Shown: positions 26,101-34,923, counted from the stretch's first letter. The stretch is DNA of 64,000 bases from JAFCUW01 sp049897565 (GCF_049897565.1 NZ_JAFCWM010000007.1:124001-188000); one strand, 5' to 3'. The notes: generated from the sequence alone by a model not told the origin. Translations and numbers: made by a program.

Positions 26101-28602
26101 GCCGATCCCGCGACCGAAGCGGTCGACCACGTGTTCGACCCGGTCTTCGACGACGGCTTCGACGAGCCGATGCTGCTGCAGGCCGCACCTAGCGGCGCCT
26201 TGGCGATGCCGGTGGACGACGACACTGCCGACGAGCCGGAACTGGCGCCTGAACTGATCTGCGATACCGAGCCGCCATCCGCGCTGGAACCGGCAGCTGT
26301 CCTCGCGGCAGCGGCGCCGGCACCTGCGCCGGCGCCGGCGCTGGACGTGACAACGGCGCCGATGGAAACGGTGTATAGCGACGATCTCGACGCCGACCTG
26401 CTGCCGGTATTTCTCGAAGAGGCGGCCGACCTGATGCCGGCCATCGGCGACGGCCTGCGCAAGTGGCAGCAAAATCCGGCCGATACGGGCCCGGCGCAGA
26501 ACCTGCTGCGCATCCTGCATACCGTCAAAGGCAGCGCGCGCATGGCCGGCGCAATGCGCCTCGGCCAGCACACCCACGACATCGAAACGCAGATCGAAAA
26601 CATGGTGCACGCCGGGACTTCCACCCCGGCCGCCTTCGACGACCTGCTGGCCAACTACGACCACGCCCTGTTGCTGCTCGAGCAGTTGCAGCAGCCGGCG
26701 CCGGCTCCCGGCGCGCCCGCCGCGGCGCCGCTGGCGAACGCCCCGGCGGCCGCCGCCGCTGCTGCCGGCCCCGCACCGGCCCGTACCGCGCTGGTGCGCG
26801 TGCGCGCCGATATCCTCGACCGCCTCGTCAACCAGGCCGGCGAGGTGTCGATCACCCGCTCCAAGCTGGAGAACCAGGTCGGCACGCTGAAGTCGTCGCT
26901 GCACGACTTCTCGGACAACCTGGCGCGCCTGTCGCGCCAGCTGCGCGAAGTCGAGATGCAGGCCGAATCGCAGATCGCCTCGCGCATGTCGATTTCCAGC
27001 GAGCGCGAGTTCGACCCGCTCGAATTCGACCGCTTCACCCGGCTGCAGGAACTGACGCGCATGATGGCCGAAAGCGTCAACGACGTCGCCTCCTTCCACG
27101 AAAGCCTGAGCCGCACGGTGGACGCGGCCAGCGCCGACCTGGTGCAGCAGTCGCGCCTGACGCGCGACCTGCAGCGCGACCTGATGCGGGTGCGGATGGT
27201 ACCGTTTTCGAGCCTGTCCGAACGCCTGTTCCGGGTCGCCCGCCAGAGCGCGAAAGAACTCGACAAGCGTGTCAACCTCGACATTCGCGGCAGCTCGGTC
27301 GAGATCGACCGCAGCGTGCTCGAACAGATGGCCGCGCCGTTCGAGCACCTGCTGCGCAACGCGATCGTGCACGGCATCGAGTCGCGCGAGCGGCGCGGCG
27401 CCTCCGGCAAGGCCGAAACGGGCGAGCTGCTGGTGCAGGTCAGCCAGCAGGGTAACGAAGTGGTCATCCAGTTCACCGACGATGGCGCCGGCCTGGACCT
27501 GGCGAAGATCCGCGCCAAGGCGCGCGCCGCCGGCCTGCTCGCCGACGGCATCGACATCTCCGACCACGAGGCGTCCGACCTGATTTTCGAACCAGGCTTC
27601 TCGACAGCCGACACGCTGACCGAACTGGCCGGCCGCGGCGTCGGCATGGACGTGGTGCGCTCGGAAGCGCAGGCACTGGGCGGGCGCGTGGCGATCGCCT
27701 CCGAGCCGGGCAAGGGCGCTCGCTTCACGATTCACCTGCCGCTGACCCTGGCCGTGACCCAGGTGGTGCTGACCTCCAGCGGCGGCAAGACCTACGCGCT
27801 GCCGTCGATCCTGGTCGAACAGGTGCTGCAGATGAAGGAAGCGGCACTGGCCGAGGCGCAGGCCGCCGGCTCGGTGCAGTTCCAGGGCCACAAGGTGGCG
27901 CTGCACTACCTGCCTTCTCTGCTCGGCGACGCCTCGGCGCGCCCGCCGGCGCAGCGCTCGTCCCCGGTGATGATCCTCAAGAGCGGCGTCGACCGGCTCG
28001 CCGTGCAGATCGACGACGTGCTGGGCAACCGTGAAGTCGTCATCAAGAATATCGGCCCGCAGCTGTCGCGCATGATCGGCATTTCGGGAGCGACCGTGCT
28101 CGGTTCCGGCGAGATCGTCCTGATCCTCAACCCGGTGGCGTTGTCGCTGCACGGGGCGCAGCAGGCGCACCAGCATGGCGCGCAGCCAGAAGCCACGCCG
28201 CAGCCGAGCGTGCCGGCCGGCCGCGCCGCCGTCATCATGGTGGTCGACGATTCGCTCACCGTTCGCAAGGTGACCCAGCGCCTGCTTGAACGGGAAGGCT
28301 ACCAGGTCATCCTGGCCAAGGACGGTGTCGATGCGCTCGAACACCTGCAGCAGACGATCCCCGACTTGATGCTGGTCGATATCGAGATGCCGCGCATGGA
28401 TGGCTTCGACCTGACGCGCAACATCCGCGGCAACGCCAGCACCAACGCGGTCCCGATCATCATGATCACCTCGCGCACCGCCGACAAGCACCGCAACTAC
28501 GCACTCGACCTGGGTGTGAATGCCTACTTCGGCAAGCCGTTCCAGGAAGAGATTTTGCTGGCGGCGGTCGCGGGCCTTCTCAATCGCGAGATGCCGGCTT
28601 AG
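23188..28602 (+). CDS. chpA: Hybrid chemosensory histidine kinase ChpA/PilL
   Basis: The 1804-residue kinase drives the Pil-Chp pathway. Residues 1-560 form FimL/Hpt-like domains without a clear phospho-histidine. Three histidine phosphotransfer sites are visible: HTLKGS (His 656), HTLAGT (His 866) and HTVKGS (His 1111). They are separated by Ala/Pro/Glu-rich linkers. A CheA dimerisation region (from about 1200) leads to the ATPase with N box LLRNAIVHGIESRERR near 1386, DDGAGLDL and GRGVGMDVV. A CheW domain and a C-terminal receiver (VVDDSLTVRKVTQ; Asp 1731 in DIEMPRMDG) complete it. Its stop overlaps that of phrB by 4 bases. Confidence 0.95.
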   Translation: MTDFSHAAQFDSGPLSWVIGEIREALGRSRAALDAAAAQGDADARATSLQHAKTHLHQAHGALQMVDVEGVGLMTQAAEQALERMRDGSLECNGASCAAVAEGYQAVIEYIDELIAGAAPQPARLFPYFRALQEVLGAARIHPSDLLFVDLSASVALPPHQAPDAPDYAACRARFEKSLLPFLKNIDPEAQRVHALALVEAIALVEQAQQDAPARTFWLAMRSFAELVADGQLASDLYVKQLFGLINLQIRRLSQGQGGLPEAMLRDALFFIAAASKPGPGAQLLRRAYGLAGVVPADYDSRRYGRIDPQALKAAKDALAETKSGWDRVSSDTDVKLEQSFNKALATLASASDQLGAPALAQLLRELGRAASDSIASGRSDQFSMEMATAMLFVEHGLDQVRQLPADFEEHAEVVGARLLALAAGETPPDAPQWQGDLSRQIQQGQTVAVLAGEMKTGLRQVEKVLDDYYADASRRPALTQIDPVLHQLQGALAILDQDQAMRAAQHVKEAVRALAAAEGAPEHDAGALQNIAQNVGALGFFIDMLAQNFDAAKNRFTFDQVEGMFREVPFEKIAAGDTPFDVEPEVLQAAAPAPAEAAPPATPMAQGEAAIEAELLEIFISEAQEVLAFVTATLPAAMAEPSNQETLTMLRRSFHTLKGSGRMVGLNQFADGGAAMEKVMNAWLSESRAASPDLLALLQFAAADMGAWVDELASSGASARSSEALVAAAAAVQGGGAFALPGDAKQEQQPAQEPEQEPEPEVIDMTLPAEPDEPDEPFGLVEPAPDSETELSAAPGQVIEFPGTARHSAPAEDNIRRFGDLEIPLPLYTIYLAETDELMRVLTQDFGEWRHEPRPVSPAALKAAHTLAGTSATVGFKALREVAYALEMALLTLVGSAPQLDDAQRDLLDVTLECCRQMLQRFALGELAPAQPALVAQLVELREQLGTLVDASDPFDDALYDKTAADEHRPADPATEAVDHVFDPVFDDGFDEPMLLQAAPSGALAMPVDDDTADEPELAPELICDTEPPSALEPAAVLAAAAPAPAPAPALDVTTAPMETVYSDDLDADLLPVFLEEAADLMPAIGDGLRKWQQNPADTGPAQNLLRILHTVKGSARMAGAMRLGQHTHDIETQIENMVHAGTSTPAAFDDLLANYDHALLLLEQLQQPAPAPGAPAAAPLANAPAAAAAAAGPAPARTALVRVRADILDRLVNQAGEVSITRSKLENQVGTLKSSLHDFSDNLARLSRQLREVEMQAESQIASRMSISSEREFDPLEFDRFTRLQELTRMMAESVNDVASFHESLSRTVDAASADLVQQSRLTRDLQRDLMRVRMVPFSSLSERLFRVARQSAKELDKRVNLDIRGSSVEIDRSVLEQMAAPFEHLLRNAIVHGIESRERRGASGKAETGELLVQVSQQGNEVVIQFTDDGAGLDLAKIRAKARAAGLLADGIDISDHEASDLIFEPGFSTADTLTELAGRGVGMDVVRSEAQALGGRVAIASEPGKGARFTIHLPLTLAVTQVVLTSSGGKTYALPSILVEQVLQMKEAALAEAQAAGSVQFQGHKVALHYLPSLLGDASARPPAQRSSPVMILKSGVDRLAVQIDDVLGNREVVIKNIGPQLSRMIGISGATVLGSGEIVLILNPVALSLHGAQQAHQHGAQPEATPQPSVPAGRAAVIMVVDDSLTVRKVTQRLLEREGYQVILAKDGVDALEHLQQTIPDLMLVDIEMPRMDGFDLTRNIRGNASTNAVPIIMITSRTADKHRNYALDLGVNAYFGKPFQEEILLAAVAGLLNREMPA

Positions 28603-30068
28603 TCCAGGCCCGGTGCGCCCGTACCGGGTTCCACCGCTTTCGGTTCCTGCTTGACCACGGCGAAGCGCGCCAGCGTGCGGGCGCGCGCTTCCGCATGGTC
28701 GACGATCGGCGCCGGGTAGCCCGCCGGCCGCTGCGCCGCCAGCCACGGCGCGTGAATCTCCTTGTCGTTCATGCCCGCCAGTTGCGGCAGGTAGCGCCGG
28801 ATGAAACGGCCCTGCGGATCGAATTTCTCCGACTGCGTGATCGGATTGAAGATGCGAAACCACGGTTGGGCGTCGCAGCCGGTCGACGCCGCCCACTGCC
28901 AGCCGCCGTTGTTCGACGCCAGATCGTAGTCGTTCAGCAGCAGCGCAAAATAGCGCTCGCCCCAGCGCCAGTCGATGCCCAGGTCCTTGACCAGGAAGGA
29001 CGCGGTCACCATGCGCAGCCGGTTGTGCTGGTAACCGGTCTGGTTCAGCTGCACCATCGCCGCGTCGACCAGCGGATAGCCGGTGCGCCCTTCGCACCAC
29101 GCGGCGAACGCTTCCTCGGCACCGCGACCGGCTTCCCACTCGATGGCGTCAAACGCCGGCTTGAATGCCTGCGTCACCACGCGCGGATGCTGGAACAGGA
29201 TCATCGCGTAGAACTCGCGCCAGATCAGCTCCGACAGCCACACTGGTGCCCCGGCCCCGCCGGCGCCTGCGGCGACGAGCTGATTGACGGTGCGCACCAG
29301 GTGGCGGATCGACACGGTGCCAAAGCGCAGGTGCATCGACAGGTAGGACGGCCCCTTGACGGCCGGGTAGTTGCGCGTGTCGCTGTAGTCGGCGATGCGG
29401 CCGATGAAATCCTCCAGCAGCGCCGCGCCACCCGCCATGCCGGGCGTAATGCCAAGCGCGCGCAGGTTGGCCGGCTCGAAGCCGATGTCGGCAAGGCTGG
29501 GCAGCGCGTGGCCGGCCGGCGCCGGCGCCAGGCGCGCCGCGTGCGGCTCGATTGGCCACGGCGCCAGGCTTTGCGGCTCGGCGGCCATGCGCTTGAGCCA
29601 GGCGTTCTTGTATGGCGTGAAGACCGAGAACGGCTGGCCGGCCAAAGTCAGCACTTCATTTTTTTCGAAGATCAGCTGGTCCTTGAAGCTGCGGAACTGG
29701 CGGCCGTCGCGCGCCAGGGCCGCCGCCACGCCGGCGTCGCGCGCAATCGCCCGCGGCTCGTAGTCCTCGTTGGCGAACACCGCGTCGGCGCCCAGTTCGC
29801 AGGCAAGGCCGGCGATGGTCTGCAGCGCCGATCCGCGGCGCACGATCAGGTGGCCGCCAAGCTGGCGCAGTTCGGCATCGAGTTCGGCGACGCTGGCATG
29901 GATGAATTCGACGCGCCGGTCGCGCCGCGGCAGGGGCGCGAGGATGTCGTCGTCGAAGATGAAGGCGCAGTACACCGTGCGCGAGGAAAGCAGGGCGTGG
30001 TGCAGTGCCGCATGGTCGAATGCGCGCACGTCGCGGCGGAACCAGACTAGGGTGGTGTTCAGTGTCAT
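28599..30068 (-). CDS. phrB: Deoxyribodipyrimidine photolyase
   Basis: This light-dependent enzyme repairs cyclobutane pyrimidine dimers. The 489-residue protein opens TLVWFRRDVRAFDHAAL (antenna domain). The FAD and DNA-binding region includes GPSYLSMHLRFGTVS, SELIWREFYAMILFQHPR, TGYPLVDAAMVQLNQTGYQHNRLRMV and NNGGWQWAASTGCDAQPWFRIFNP (quoted in part). The ATG at 30068 is preferred to the upstream 30086 codon because the family begins about 5 residues before VWFRRDLR. It is convergent with chpA. Confidence 0.96.
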   Translation of the reverse strand: MTLNTTLVWFRRDVRAFDHAALHHALLSSRTVYCAFIFDDDILAPLPRRDRRVEFIHASVAELDAELRQLGGHLIVRRGSALQTIAGLACELGADAVFANEDYEPRAIARDAGVAAALARDGRQFRSFKDQLIFEKNEVLTLAGQPFSVFTPYKNAWLKRMAAEPQSLAPWPIEPHAARLAPAPAGHALPSLADIGFEPANLRALGITPGMAGGAALLEDFIGRIADYSDTRNYPAVKGPSYLSMHLRFGTVSIRHLVRTVNQLVAAGAGGAGAPVWLSELIWREFYAMILFQHPRVVTQAFKPAFDAIEWEAGRGAEEAFAAWCEGRTGYPLVDAAMVQLNQTGYQHNRLRMVTASFLVKDLGIDWRWGERYFALLLNDYDLASNNGGWQWAASTGCDAQPWFRIFNPITQSEKFDPQGRFIRRYLPQLAGMNDKEIHAPWLAAQRPAGYPAPIVDHAEARARTLARFAVVKQEPKAVEPGTGAPGLD

Positions 30069-30246
30069 TCTCGTGTGCAAGGTCAAGCCGAGGTGAAATT
30101 ATGCTCGCTACCATCGCTTTAGATGCGCGCGGCAACATCGTTCGAATGGTGGCGTCGCCAAATCAGTGTAAACTATCGAAAAGTCCAGTTGTAACCCGGA
30201 TACTAGCAGTTATGTCAAGAGAGCGAGCCGAGAGAGAGTGACGCGT

Positions 30247-30906
30247 ATGAAGAAAAGCAAAGTCGACAAGACTCTACCGATGCCCGGCATGCCGCACGAT
30301 CACAACGGCGAGCCAGGCAGCAGCAGCGCGCCTTCTTCATCGACATTCAACCTGGCCAACCATTTCCTCATCGCCATGCCTTCGATGCAGGATCCGGTGT
30401 TTGGCGGCGCGGTGGTCTACATTTGCGAGCACAACGACAACGGCGTGCTCGGCGTGGTGATCAACAAGCCGACCGACATGACGATGGAAATTCTGTTCGA
30501 GCGGATCGACCTGAAGCTCACCGAAGGCCTGCGCACCACCGTCGTCAACGAGCCGATCATGTTCGGTGGCCCGGTGCAGGACGACCGCGGCTTCGTGCTG
30601 CACACGCCTGGGGCGCGCTACTCGTCGTCGCTGAAGGTCACCGACGAGGTGGCGTTTACCACCTCGATCGACGTGCTCGAGGCGGTCGCCGCCGGCGACG
30701 GCCCCGAGCGCATGCTGGTGTCGATCGGCTACGCCGGCTGGAGTCCGGGCCAGCTCGAAGACGAGATCTGCCGCAACGGCTGGCTCACGGTCGGCGCCGA
30801 CGCCCACGTGCTGTTCGACCTGCCGATCGAACAACGCTATAACGCCGCCATCAAACTGCTTGGCATCGACCCGATGATGCTCGCCCTCGAGGCCGGCCAC
30901 GCCTGA
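30247..30906 (+). CDS. YqgE/AlgH family protein (UPF0301)
   Basis: The protein has 219 residues. The core matches UPF0301: NHFLIAMPSMQDPVFGGAVVYICEHN, GVLGVVINKP, FGGPVQDDRGFVLHTP and GYAGWSPGQLEDEI. A polar N-terminal extension of about 35 residues is unusual but low in complexity. An in-frame GTG at 30238 exists, but the ATG at 30247 sits after GAGAGAG. Its stop overlaps ruvX (TGATGG). Members are found next to ruvX in most proteobacteria; the molecular role is unresolved. Confidence 0.93.
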   Translation: MKKSKVDKTLPMPGMPHDHNGEPGSSSAPSSSTFNLANHFLIAMPSMQDPVFGGAVVYICEHNDNGVLGVVINKPTDMTMEILFERIDLKLTEGLRTTVVNEPIMFGGPVQDDRGFVLHTPGARYSSSLKVTDEVAFTTSIDVLEAVAAGDGPERMLVSIGYAGWSPGQLEDEICRNGWLTVGADAHVLFDLPIEQRYNAAIKLLGIDPMMLALEAGHA

Positions 30907-31301
30907 TGGTTGAAATAGTTTTCGGTTTCGACTTCGGCATCAAGCGTATCGGCATCGCAATGGGAAACACCCTGACCGCCCAGGCGCAGCCGCTGGCGGT
31001 GGTCAAGGCCATCGACAACGCCGCCCGCTTTTCCCAGATTGGCGCCCTGATCGCCGAATGGAATCCGGCCCGGCTGATCGTCGGCGAACCGTTCCATCCC
31101 GACGGCGCCGAGCACGAGATGACCTTGCGCTGCCGGCGCTTCGCCAACCAGCTGCATGGCCGCTTCAACCTGCCGGTGCAACTGGTCGACGAGCGCTACT
31201 CGTCGGCCGTGATCCCCGCCAGACGCGGCGAAGTCATCGACGCCCAGGCGGCCGCCATCATTTTGCAACAATACTTTGACGACCATGCCAACACCCAATA
31301 G
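30906..31301 (+). CDS. ruvX: Putative pre-16S rRNA nuclease / Holliday junction resolvase YqgF
   Basis: This RNase H-fold nuclease has 131 residues. Metal ligands are in FGFDFGIKRIGIAMG, VGEPFHPDG and a C-terminal DAQAAAIILQQYF. The VDERYSSA motif is diagnostic. In E. coli YqgF matures the 5' end of 16S rRNA. It overlaps yqgE by one base and pyrR by 17 bases, so translation is probably coupled. Confidence 0.95.
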   Translation: MVEIVFGFDFGIKRIGIAMGNTLTAQAQPLAVVKAIDNAARFSQIGALIAEWNPARLIVGEPFHPDGAEHEMTLRCRRFANQLHGRFNLPVQLVDERYSSAVIPARRGEVIDAQAAAIILQQYFDDHANTQ

Positions 31302-31815
31302 ACAGTTCGACGCCGAGACGCTCTACCAGGACCTGCTGCGCCAGGTGAAGGATGGCGTGGCCGGCGCCAGCGACGTCGCCATCGTCGGCATTCACTCGGG
31401 CGGCGCGTGGCTGGCCGAACGGCTCGCCGCCGACCTCGATCTGCGCGACCGGCTCGGCTTCATCGACGTCTCGTTCTACCGCGACGACTATGCCAAGAAG
31501 GGCCTGCACCCGGATGTCAAGCCGACCCAGATCGGCTTTAACGTCGATCGCGCCACCATCGTGCTGGTCGACGACGTGCTCTACACCGGGCGCACCACGC
31601 GCGCGGCGATCAACGTGCTGTTCGACTACGGCCGCCCGGCGCGCATCCTGCTGGCGGCGCTGGCCGACCGCGGCGGACGCGAGCTGCCGGTGGCGGCCGA
31701 TTTCGTCGCCGTGCGGGTCGACAGCGATATTCCGCTCGATCCCCGGCAGTCGCTGGTCCTGCAGCGCAGCGCCGAGGGCACCCTCTCGCTCACCATAGAA
31801 GACGACAATGCTTAA
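31285..31815 (+). CDS. pyrR: Bifunctional pyr operon regulator / uracil phosphoribosyltransferase
   Basis: The 176-residue type I phosphoribosyltransferase has the PRPP loop IVLVDDVLYTGRTTRAAIN and GIHSGGAWLAERLA. Members of the family make UMP from uracil, and in Gram-positives bind pyr mRNA. I see no attenuator in the tight upstream overlap, so a regulatory role here is unproven. The ATG at 31285 is used; a TTG at 31276 adds three residues. It overlaps pyrB by 8 bases. Confidence 0.94.
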   Translation: MPTPNRQFDAETLYQDLLRQVKDGVAGASDVAIVGIHSGGAWLAERLAADLDLRDRLGFIDVSFYRDDYAKKGLHPDVKPTQIGFNVDRATIVLVDDVLYTGRTTRAAINVLFDYGRPARILLAALADRGGRELPVAADFVAVRVDSDIPLDPRQSLVLQRSAEGTLSLTIEDDNA

Positions 31816-32773
31816 TCCGCAACTGAACAAGAACGGCGAGCTGCAGCACCTGCTCACCATCGAAGGACTGCCGAAATCGATCGTCAACCACATCCTCGAC
31901 ACCGCGTCCTCGTTCGTCGGCATCTCCGACCGTGAAGTGAAGAAGGTGCCGCTCATGCGCGGCAAGAGCGTGTTCAACCTGTTCTTCGAAAACAGCACCC
32001 GCACCCGCACCACCTTCGAGATCGCCTCCAAGCGATTGTCGGCCGACGTCATCAACCTGAACATCTCGGCGTCGTCGGCCAGCAAGGGCGAGTCGCTGCT
32101 CGACACCATCGACAACCTGGCGGCCATGCACGCCGATATGTTCGTGGTGCGCCACGCGCAGTCGGGCGCGCCCTACCTGATCGCCAAGCACCTGATCGAC
32201 ACGCGCCAGTCGCACGTCCACGTCGTCAACGCCGGCGACGGCCGCCACGCGCACCCGACCCAGGGCCTGCTCGACATGTACACCATCCGCCACTACAAGA
32301 AGGACTTCACCAACCTGACGGTGGCGATCGTCGGCGACATTTTGCACAGCCGGGTTGCGCGCTCCGACATTCACGCGCTGACGACGCTGGGCGTGCCGGA
32401 AGTGCGCGCGATCGGGCCGCACACGCTGCTGCCGGGCGGCCTCGAACAGATGGGCGTGCGGGTGTTTACCAACATGGACGAGGGCCTCAAGGGCGTCGAC
32501 GTCATCATCATGCTGCGCCTGCAGAGCGAGCGCATGACCGGCGCGCTGCTGCCGTCGGCGCAGGAATACTTCAAGAGCTACGGCCTGACGCCGGAACGCC
32601 TGGCGCTGGCCAAGCCGGACGCGATCGTCATGCATCCGGGCCCGATGAATCGCGGCGTCGAGATCGACTCGGCGGTGGCAGACGGAGCGCAGGCGGTGAT
32701 CCTGCCGCAGGTGACGTTCGGTATTGCGGTCCGCATGGCGGTGATGAGCATTTTGGCGGGAACCCACGGATGA
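31808..32773 (+). CDS. pyrB: Aspartate carbamoyltransferase catalytic subunit
   Basis: PyrB condenses carbamoyl phosphate and aspartate in pyrimidine synthesis. The 321-residue protein shows FENSTRTRTTFEIASKRL (carbamoyl-phosphate site), HPTQGLLDMYTIR and the aspartate loop IMLRLQSERM. The N-terminal segment matches the long form found in Pseudomonas and Burkholderia, which assembles with a dihydroorotase-like partner. It is followed directly by that partner with a 4-base overlap. Confidence 0.97.
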   Translation: MLNPQLNKNGELQHLLTIEGLPKSIVNHILDTASSFVGISDREVKKVPLMRGKSVFNLFFENSTRTRTTFEIASKRLSADVINLNISASSASKGESLLDTIDNLAAMHADMFVVRHAQSGAPYLIAKHLIDTRQSHVHVVNAGDGRHAHPTQGLLDMYTIRHYKKDFTNLTVAIVGDILHSRVARSDIHALTTLGVPEVRAIGPHTLLPGGLEQMGVRVFTNMDEGLKGVDVIIMLRLQSERMTGALLPSAQEYFKSYGLTPERLALAKPDAIVMHPGPMNRGVEIDSAVADGAQAVILPQVTFGIAVRMAVMSILAGTHG

Positions 32774-34083
32774 AACTACATATCAAGAACGGCCGGCTGA
32801 TCGACCCGGCCAACCAGATCGACGCGCTGTGCGACCTGTATGTCGATGACGGCAAAGTGGCGGCGGTCGGCGCCGCGCCGGCCGGCTTTGTTGCCGACCG
32901 CATTATCGATGCCGCCGGCCTGGTCGTCGCGCCCGGCCTGGTCGACCTGTCGGCGCGCCTGCGCGAACCGGGCTACGAATACAAGGCCACGCTGGAGTCG
33001 GAGATGCAGGCGGCGATGCAGGGTGGCGTAACGACCCTGGTGTGCCCGCCCGACACCGATCCGGTGCTCGACGAACCAGGCCTGGTCGAGATGCTCAAGC
33101 ACCGCGCGCGCGGCCTGAACCAGGCCCACGTGCATCCGCTCGGCGCGCTGACGATGGGCCTGAAGGGTCAGGCGCTGACCGAGATGGCCGAACTGACCGA
33201 AGCCGGCTGCATCGGCTTTGCCCAGGCCGAGATGCCGGTCGAGGACACCAATGTGCTGCTGCGCGCGCTGCAGTACGCCAAGACGTTCGACTACACCGTC
33301 TGGCTGCGCCCGCAGGACGCGCATATCGGCCGCGGCGGCATCGCCCACAGCGGACCGCTGGCCTCGCGCCTCGGCCTGGCCGGCGTGCCGGTGATGTCCG
33401 AGACGATCGCGTTGCACACGATTTTCGAACTGGTGCGCGCCACCGGCGCCCGCGTCCACTTGTGCCGCATGTCGTCGGCGGCCGGCATCGAACTGGTGCG
33501 CGCGGCCAAGAAGGAAGGCCTGCCGGTCAGCTGCGACGTCGGCGCCCACCACATCCACCTGACCGACGCCGACATCGGCTTTTTCGATTCGAACGCGCGC
33601 GTCACGCCGCCGTTTCGCAGCCAGCGCGACCGCGAGGCGATCCGCGCCGGCCTGTACGACGGCGTCATCGACGCCATCTGCTCGGACCATACGCCGGTCG
33701 ACGACGACGAGAAGCTGCTGCCGTTCGGCGAAGCTTCGCCCGGCGCCACCGGCCTCGAACTGCTGCTGTCGCTGGCGCTCAAATGGGCCGACGACTACGC
33801 CGGTTCCCAGCAGGACGGCGCCAATGCGCTGTCGCGCGCCGTCGCCAAAGTGACCGCCGACGCCGCGCGCGTGGCGGGCCTCCCGGCCGGCCAGTTGGGC
33901 GTCGGCGCGCCGGCCGACATCGTGCTGTTCGATCCGGCCGCGCGCTGGACGGTCGATGCGAAGGCGCTGGCCAGCCAAGGCAAGCACACGCCGTTCGTCG
34001 GCTACGAGCTGCAGGGGCAGGTGATGACGACGATCGTCGCCGGCCGCGTCGCTTACCAGCGCAAACTGGCAAACCAGCGCTAA
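32770..34083 (+). CDS. pyrC: Dihydroorotase-like protein PyrC' lacking zinc ligands
   Basis: The 437-residue protein belongs to the amidohydrolase/dihydroorotase family but appears catalytically dead. The expected DxHxHxRxPG motif reads VDLSARLREPGYEYK, so both histidines are missing. The carboxylated-lysine neighbourhood and the HxCHxS region (VHLCRMSSAAG) are also altered. IRA, SDHTPVD and a normal length remain. In Pseudomonas a pseudo-dihydroorotase encoded next to pyrB supports ATCase assembly; the same arrangement here suggests the same role. A functional dihydroorotase should be encoded elsewhere. Confidence 0.9.
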   Translation: MKLHIKNGRLIDPANQIDALCDLYVDDGKVAAVGAAPAGFVADRIIDAAGLVVAPGLVDLSARLREPGYEYKATLESEMQAAMQGGVTTLVCPPDTDPVLDEPGLVEMLKHRARGLNQAHVHPLGALTMGLKGQALTEMAELTEAGCIGFAQAEMPVEDTNVLLRALQYAKTFDYTVWLRPQDAHIGRGGIAHSGPLASRLGLAGVPVMSETIALHTIFELVRATGARVHLCRMSSAAGIELVRAAKKEGLPVSCDVGAHHIHLTDADIGFFDSNARVTPPFRSQRDREAIRAGLYDGVIDAICSDHTPVDDDEKLLPFGEASPGATGLELLLSLALKWADDYAGSQQDGANALSRAVAKVTADAARVAGLPAGQLGVGAPADIVLFDPAARWTVDAKALASQGKHTPFVGYELQGQVMTTIVAGRVAYQRKLANQR

Positions 34084-34200
34084 ACACCGCAGTTTGCGGG
34101 CGGCGCGCTGCGGTTTTATTCGCACGCCGCCGCGCATGACGGTAAAATCCTCGCTGCTGCGCAGCGCGATGACTGCACCAGCCGTTCCCATTGGTGCCAT

Positions 34201-34923
34201 TTGAAACTCAAGCCTGCCGTTCGCCTGTTGCGCATTTTTCTCCACCTGACCGAAGGCCTGGCCGTTTGCGCGCTGGTGTTCCCGTGGGTCGGCAGCGCGC
34301 GCCGCCAGGCGCGCATCCGCGCCTGGTCGCGCCGCCTGCTCGGCATTTGCGGCGTCAGCCTGGAACAGCAAGGCGCCGCGCTCGAGCATGCGCTGGTGGT
34401 CGCCAACCACGTCTCCTGGCTCGATATCTTCGTCATCAATGCGCTGTATCCCTGCCGCTTCGTCGCCAAGTCCGAGATCCGCGCCTGGCCGGTGCTCGGC
34501 TGGCTGGTGGCGCAGGCCGGCACCGTGTTCATCGCGCGCGGCAGCCGGCGCGACCTGCGCCATACCTTCAAGGGCATCGTCGCCAGCCTTGGCCTGGGCG
34601 AGCGGGTAGCGTTTTTCCCCGAAGGGACCACCGCCTTGCAGGGCGCCCTGCTGCCGTTTCACGCCAACCTGTTCGAAGCGGCGATCGACGCCGGCGTGAT
34701 GGTGCAGCCGTACGCGCTCGAATACCTCGACGCCGGCGGCGCACTGCATCCGTCGGTCGAATTCATCGGCGACATGACCTTCGCACAAAGCATCATGGCG
34801 ATCCTGTCGGGCAGCGCCGTGCGCGCGCGCCTGGTGTGCCTGGCGCCGTTCGACGCCAGCGGCGCCCATCGGCGCGACCTGGCTGCCGGCGCCCAGCAGG
34901 CGATCGCCGGGGCGCTGGCCTAG
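34201..34923 (+). CDS. Lysophospholipid (1-acylglycerol-3-phosphate) acyltransferase family protein
   Basis: This is a membrane acyltransferase of 240 residues. It has a hydrophobic N-terminal helix (FLHLTEGLAVCALVFPWVG). The PlsC motifs are VANHVSWLDIFVINALYP (HX4D), VFIARGSRRDLRHTF and FFPEGTTALQGALLPFHANLF. It starts with TTG at 34201; no better codon or clear ribosome-binding site was seen. Its final codons overlap those of apaH on the other strand by 4 bases. A second PlsC-like gene lies at 44412-45152. Confidence 0.88.
   Translation: MKLKPAVRLLRIFLHLTEGLAVCALVFPWVGSARRQARIRAWSRRLLGICGVSLEQQGAALEHALVVANHVSWLDIFVINALYPCRFVAKSEIRAWPVLGWLVAQAGTVFIARGSRRDLRHTFKGIVASLGLGERVAFFPEGTTALQGALLPFHANLFEAAIDAGVMVQPYALEYLDAGGALHPSVEFIGDMTFAQSIMAILSGSAVRARLVCLAPFDASGAHRRDLAAGAQQAIAGALA

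Noticed and set aside
25669..29139. 1156-codon open frame on the minus strand opposite chpA
   Set aside because: Its protein is dominated by Arg, Gly, His and Val in a pattern produced by the complement of GC-rich codons, while the plus strand encodes clear ChpA domains.
31276..31284. TTG start for pyrR three codons upstream
   Set aside because: The ATG at 31285 gives the normal family N-terminus and is the stronger codon.
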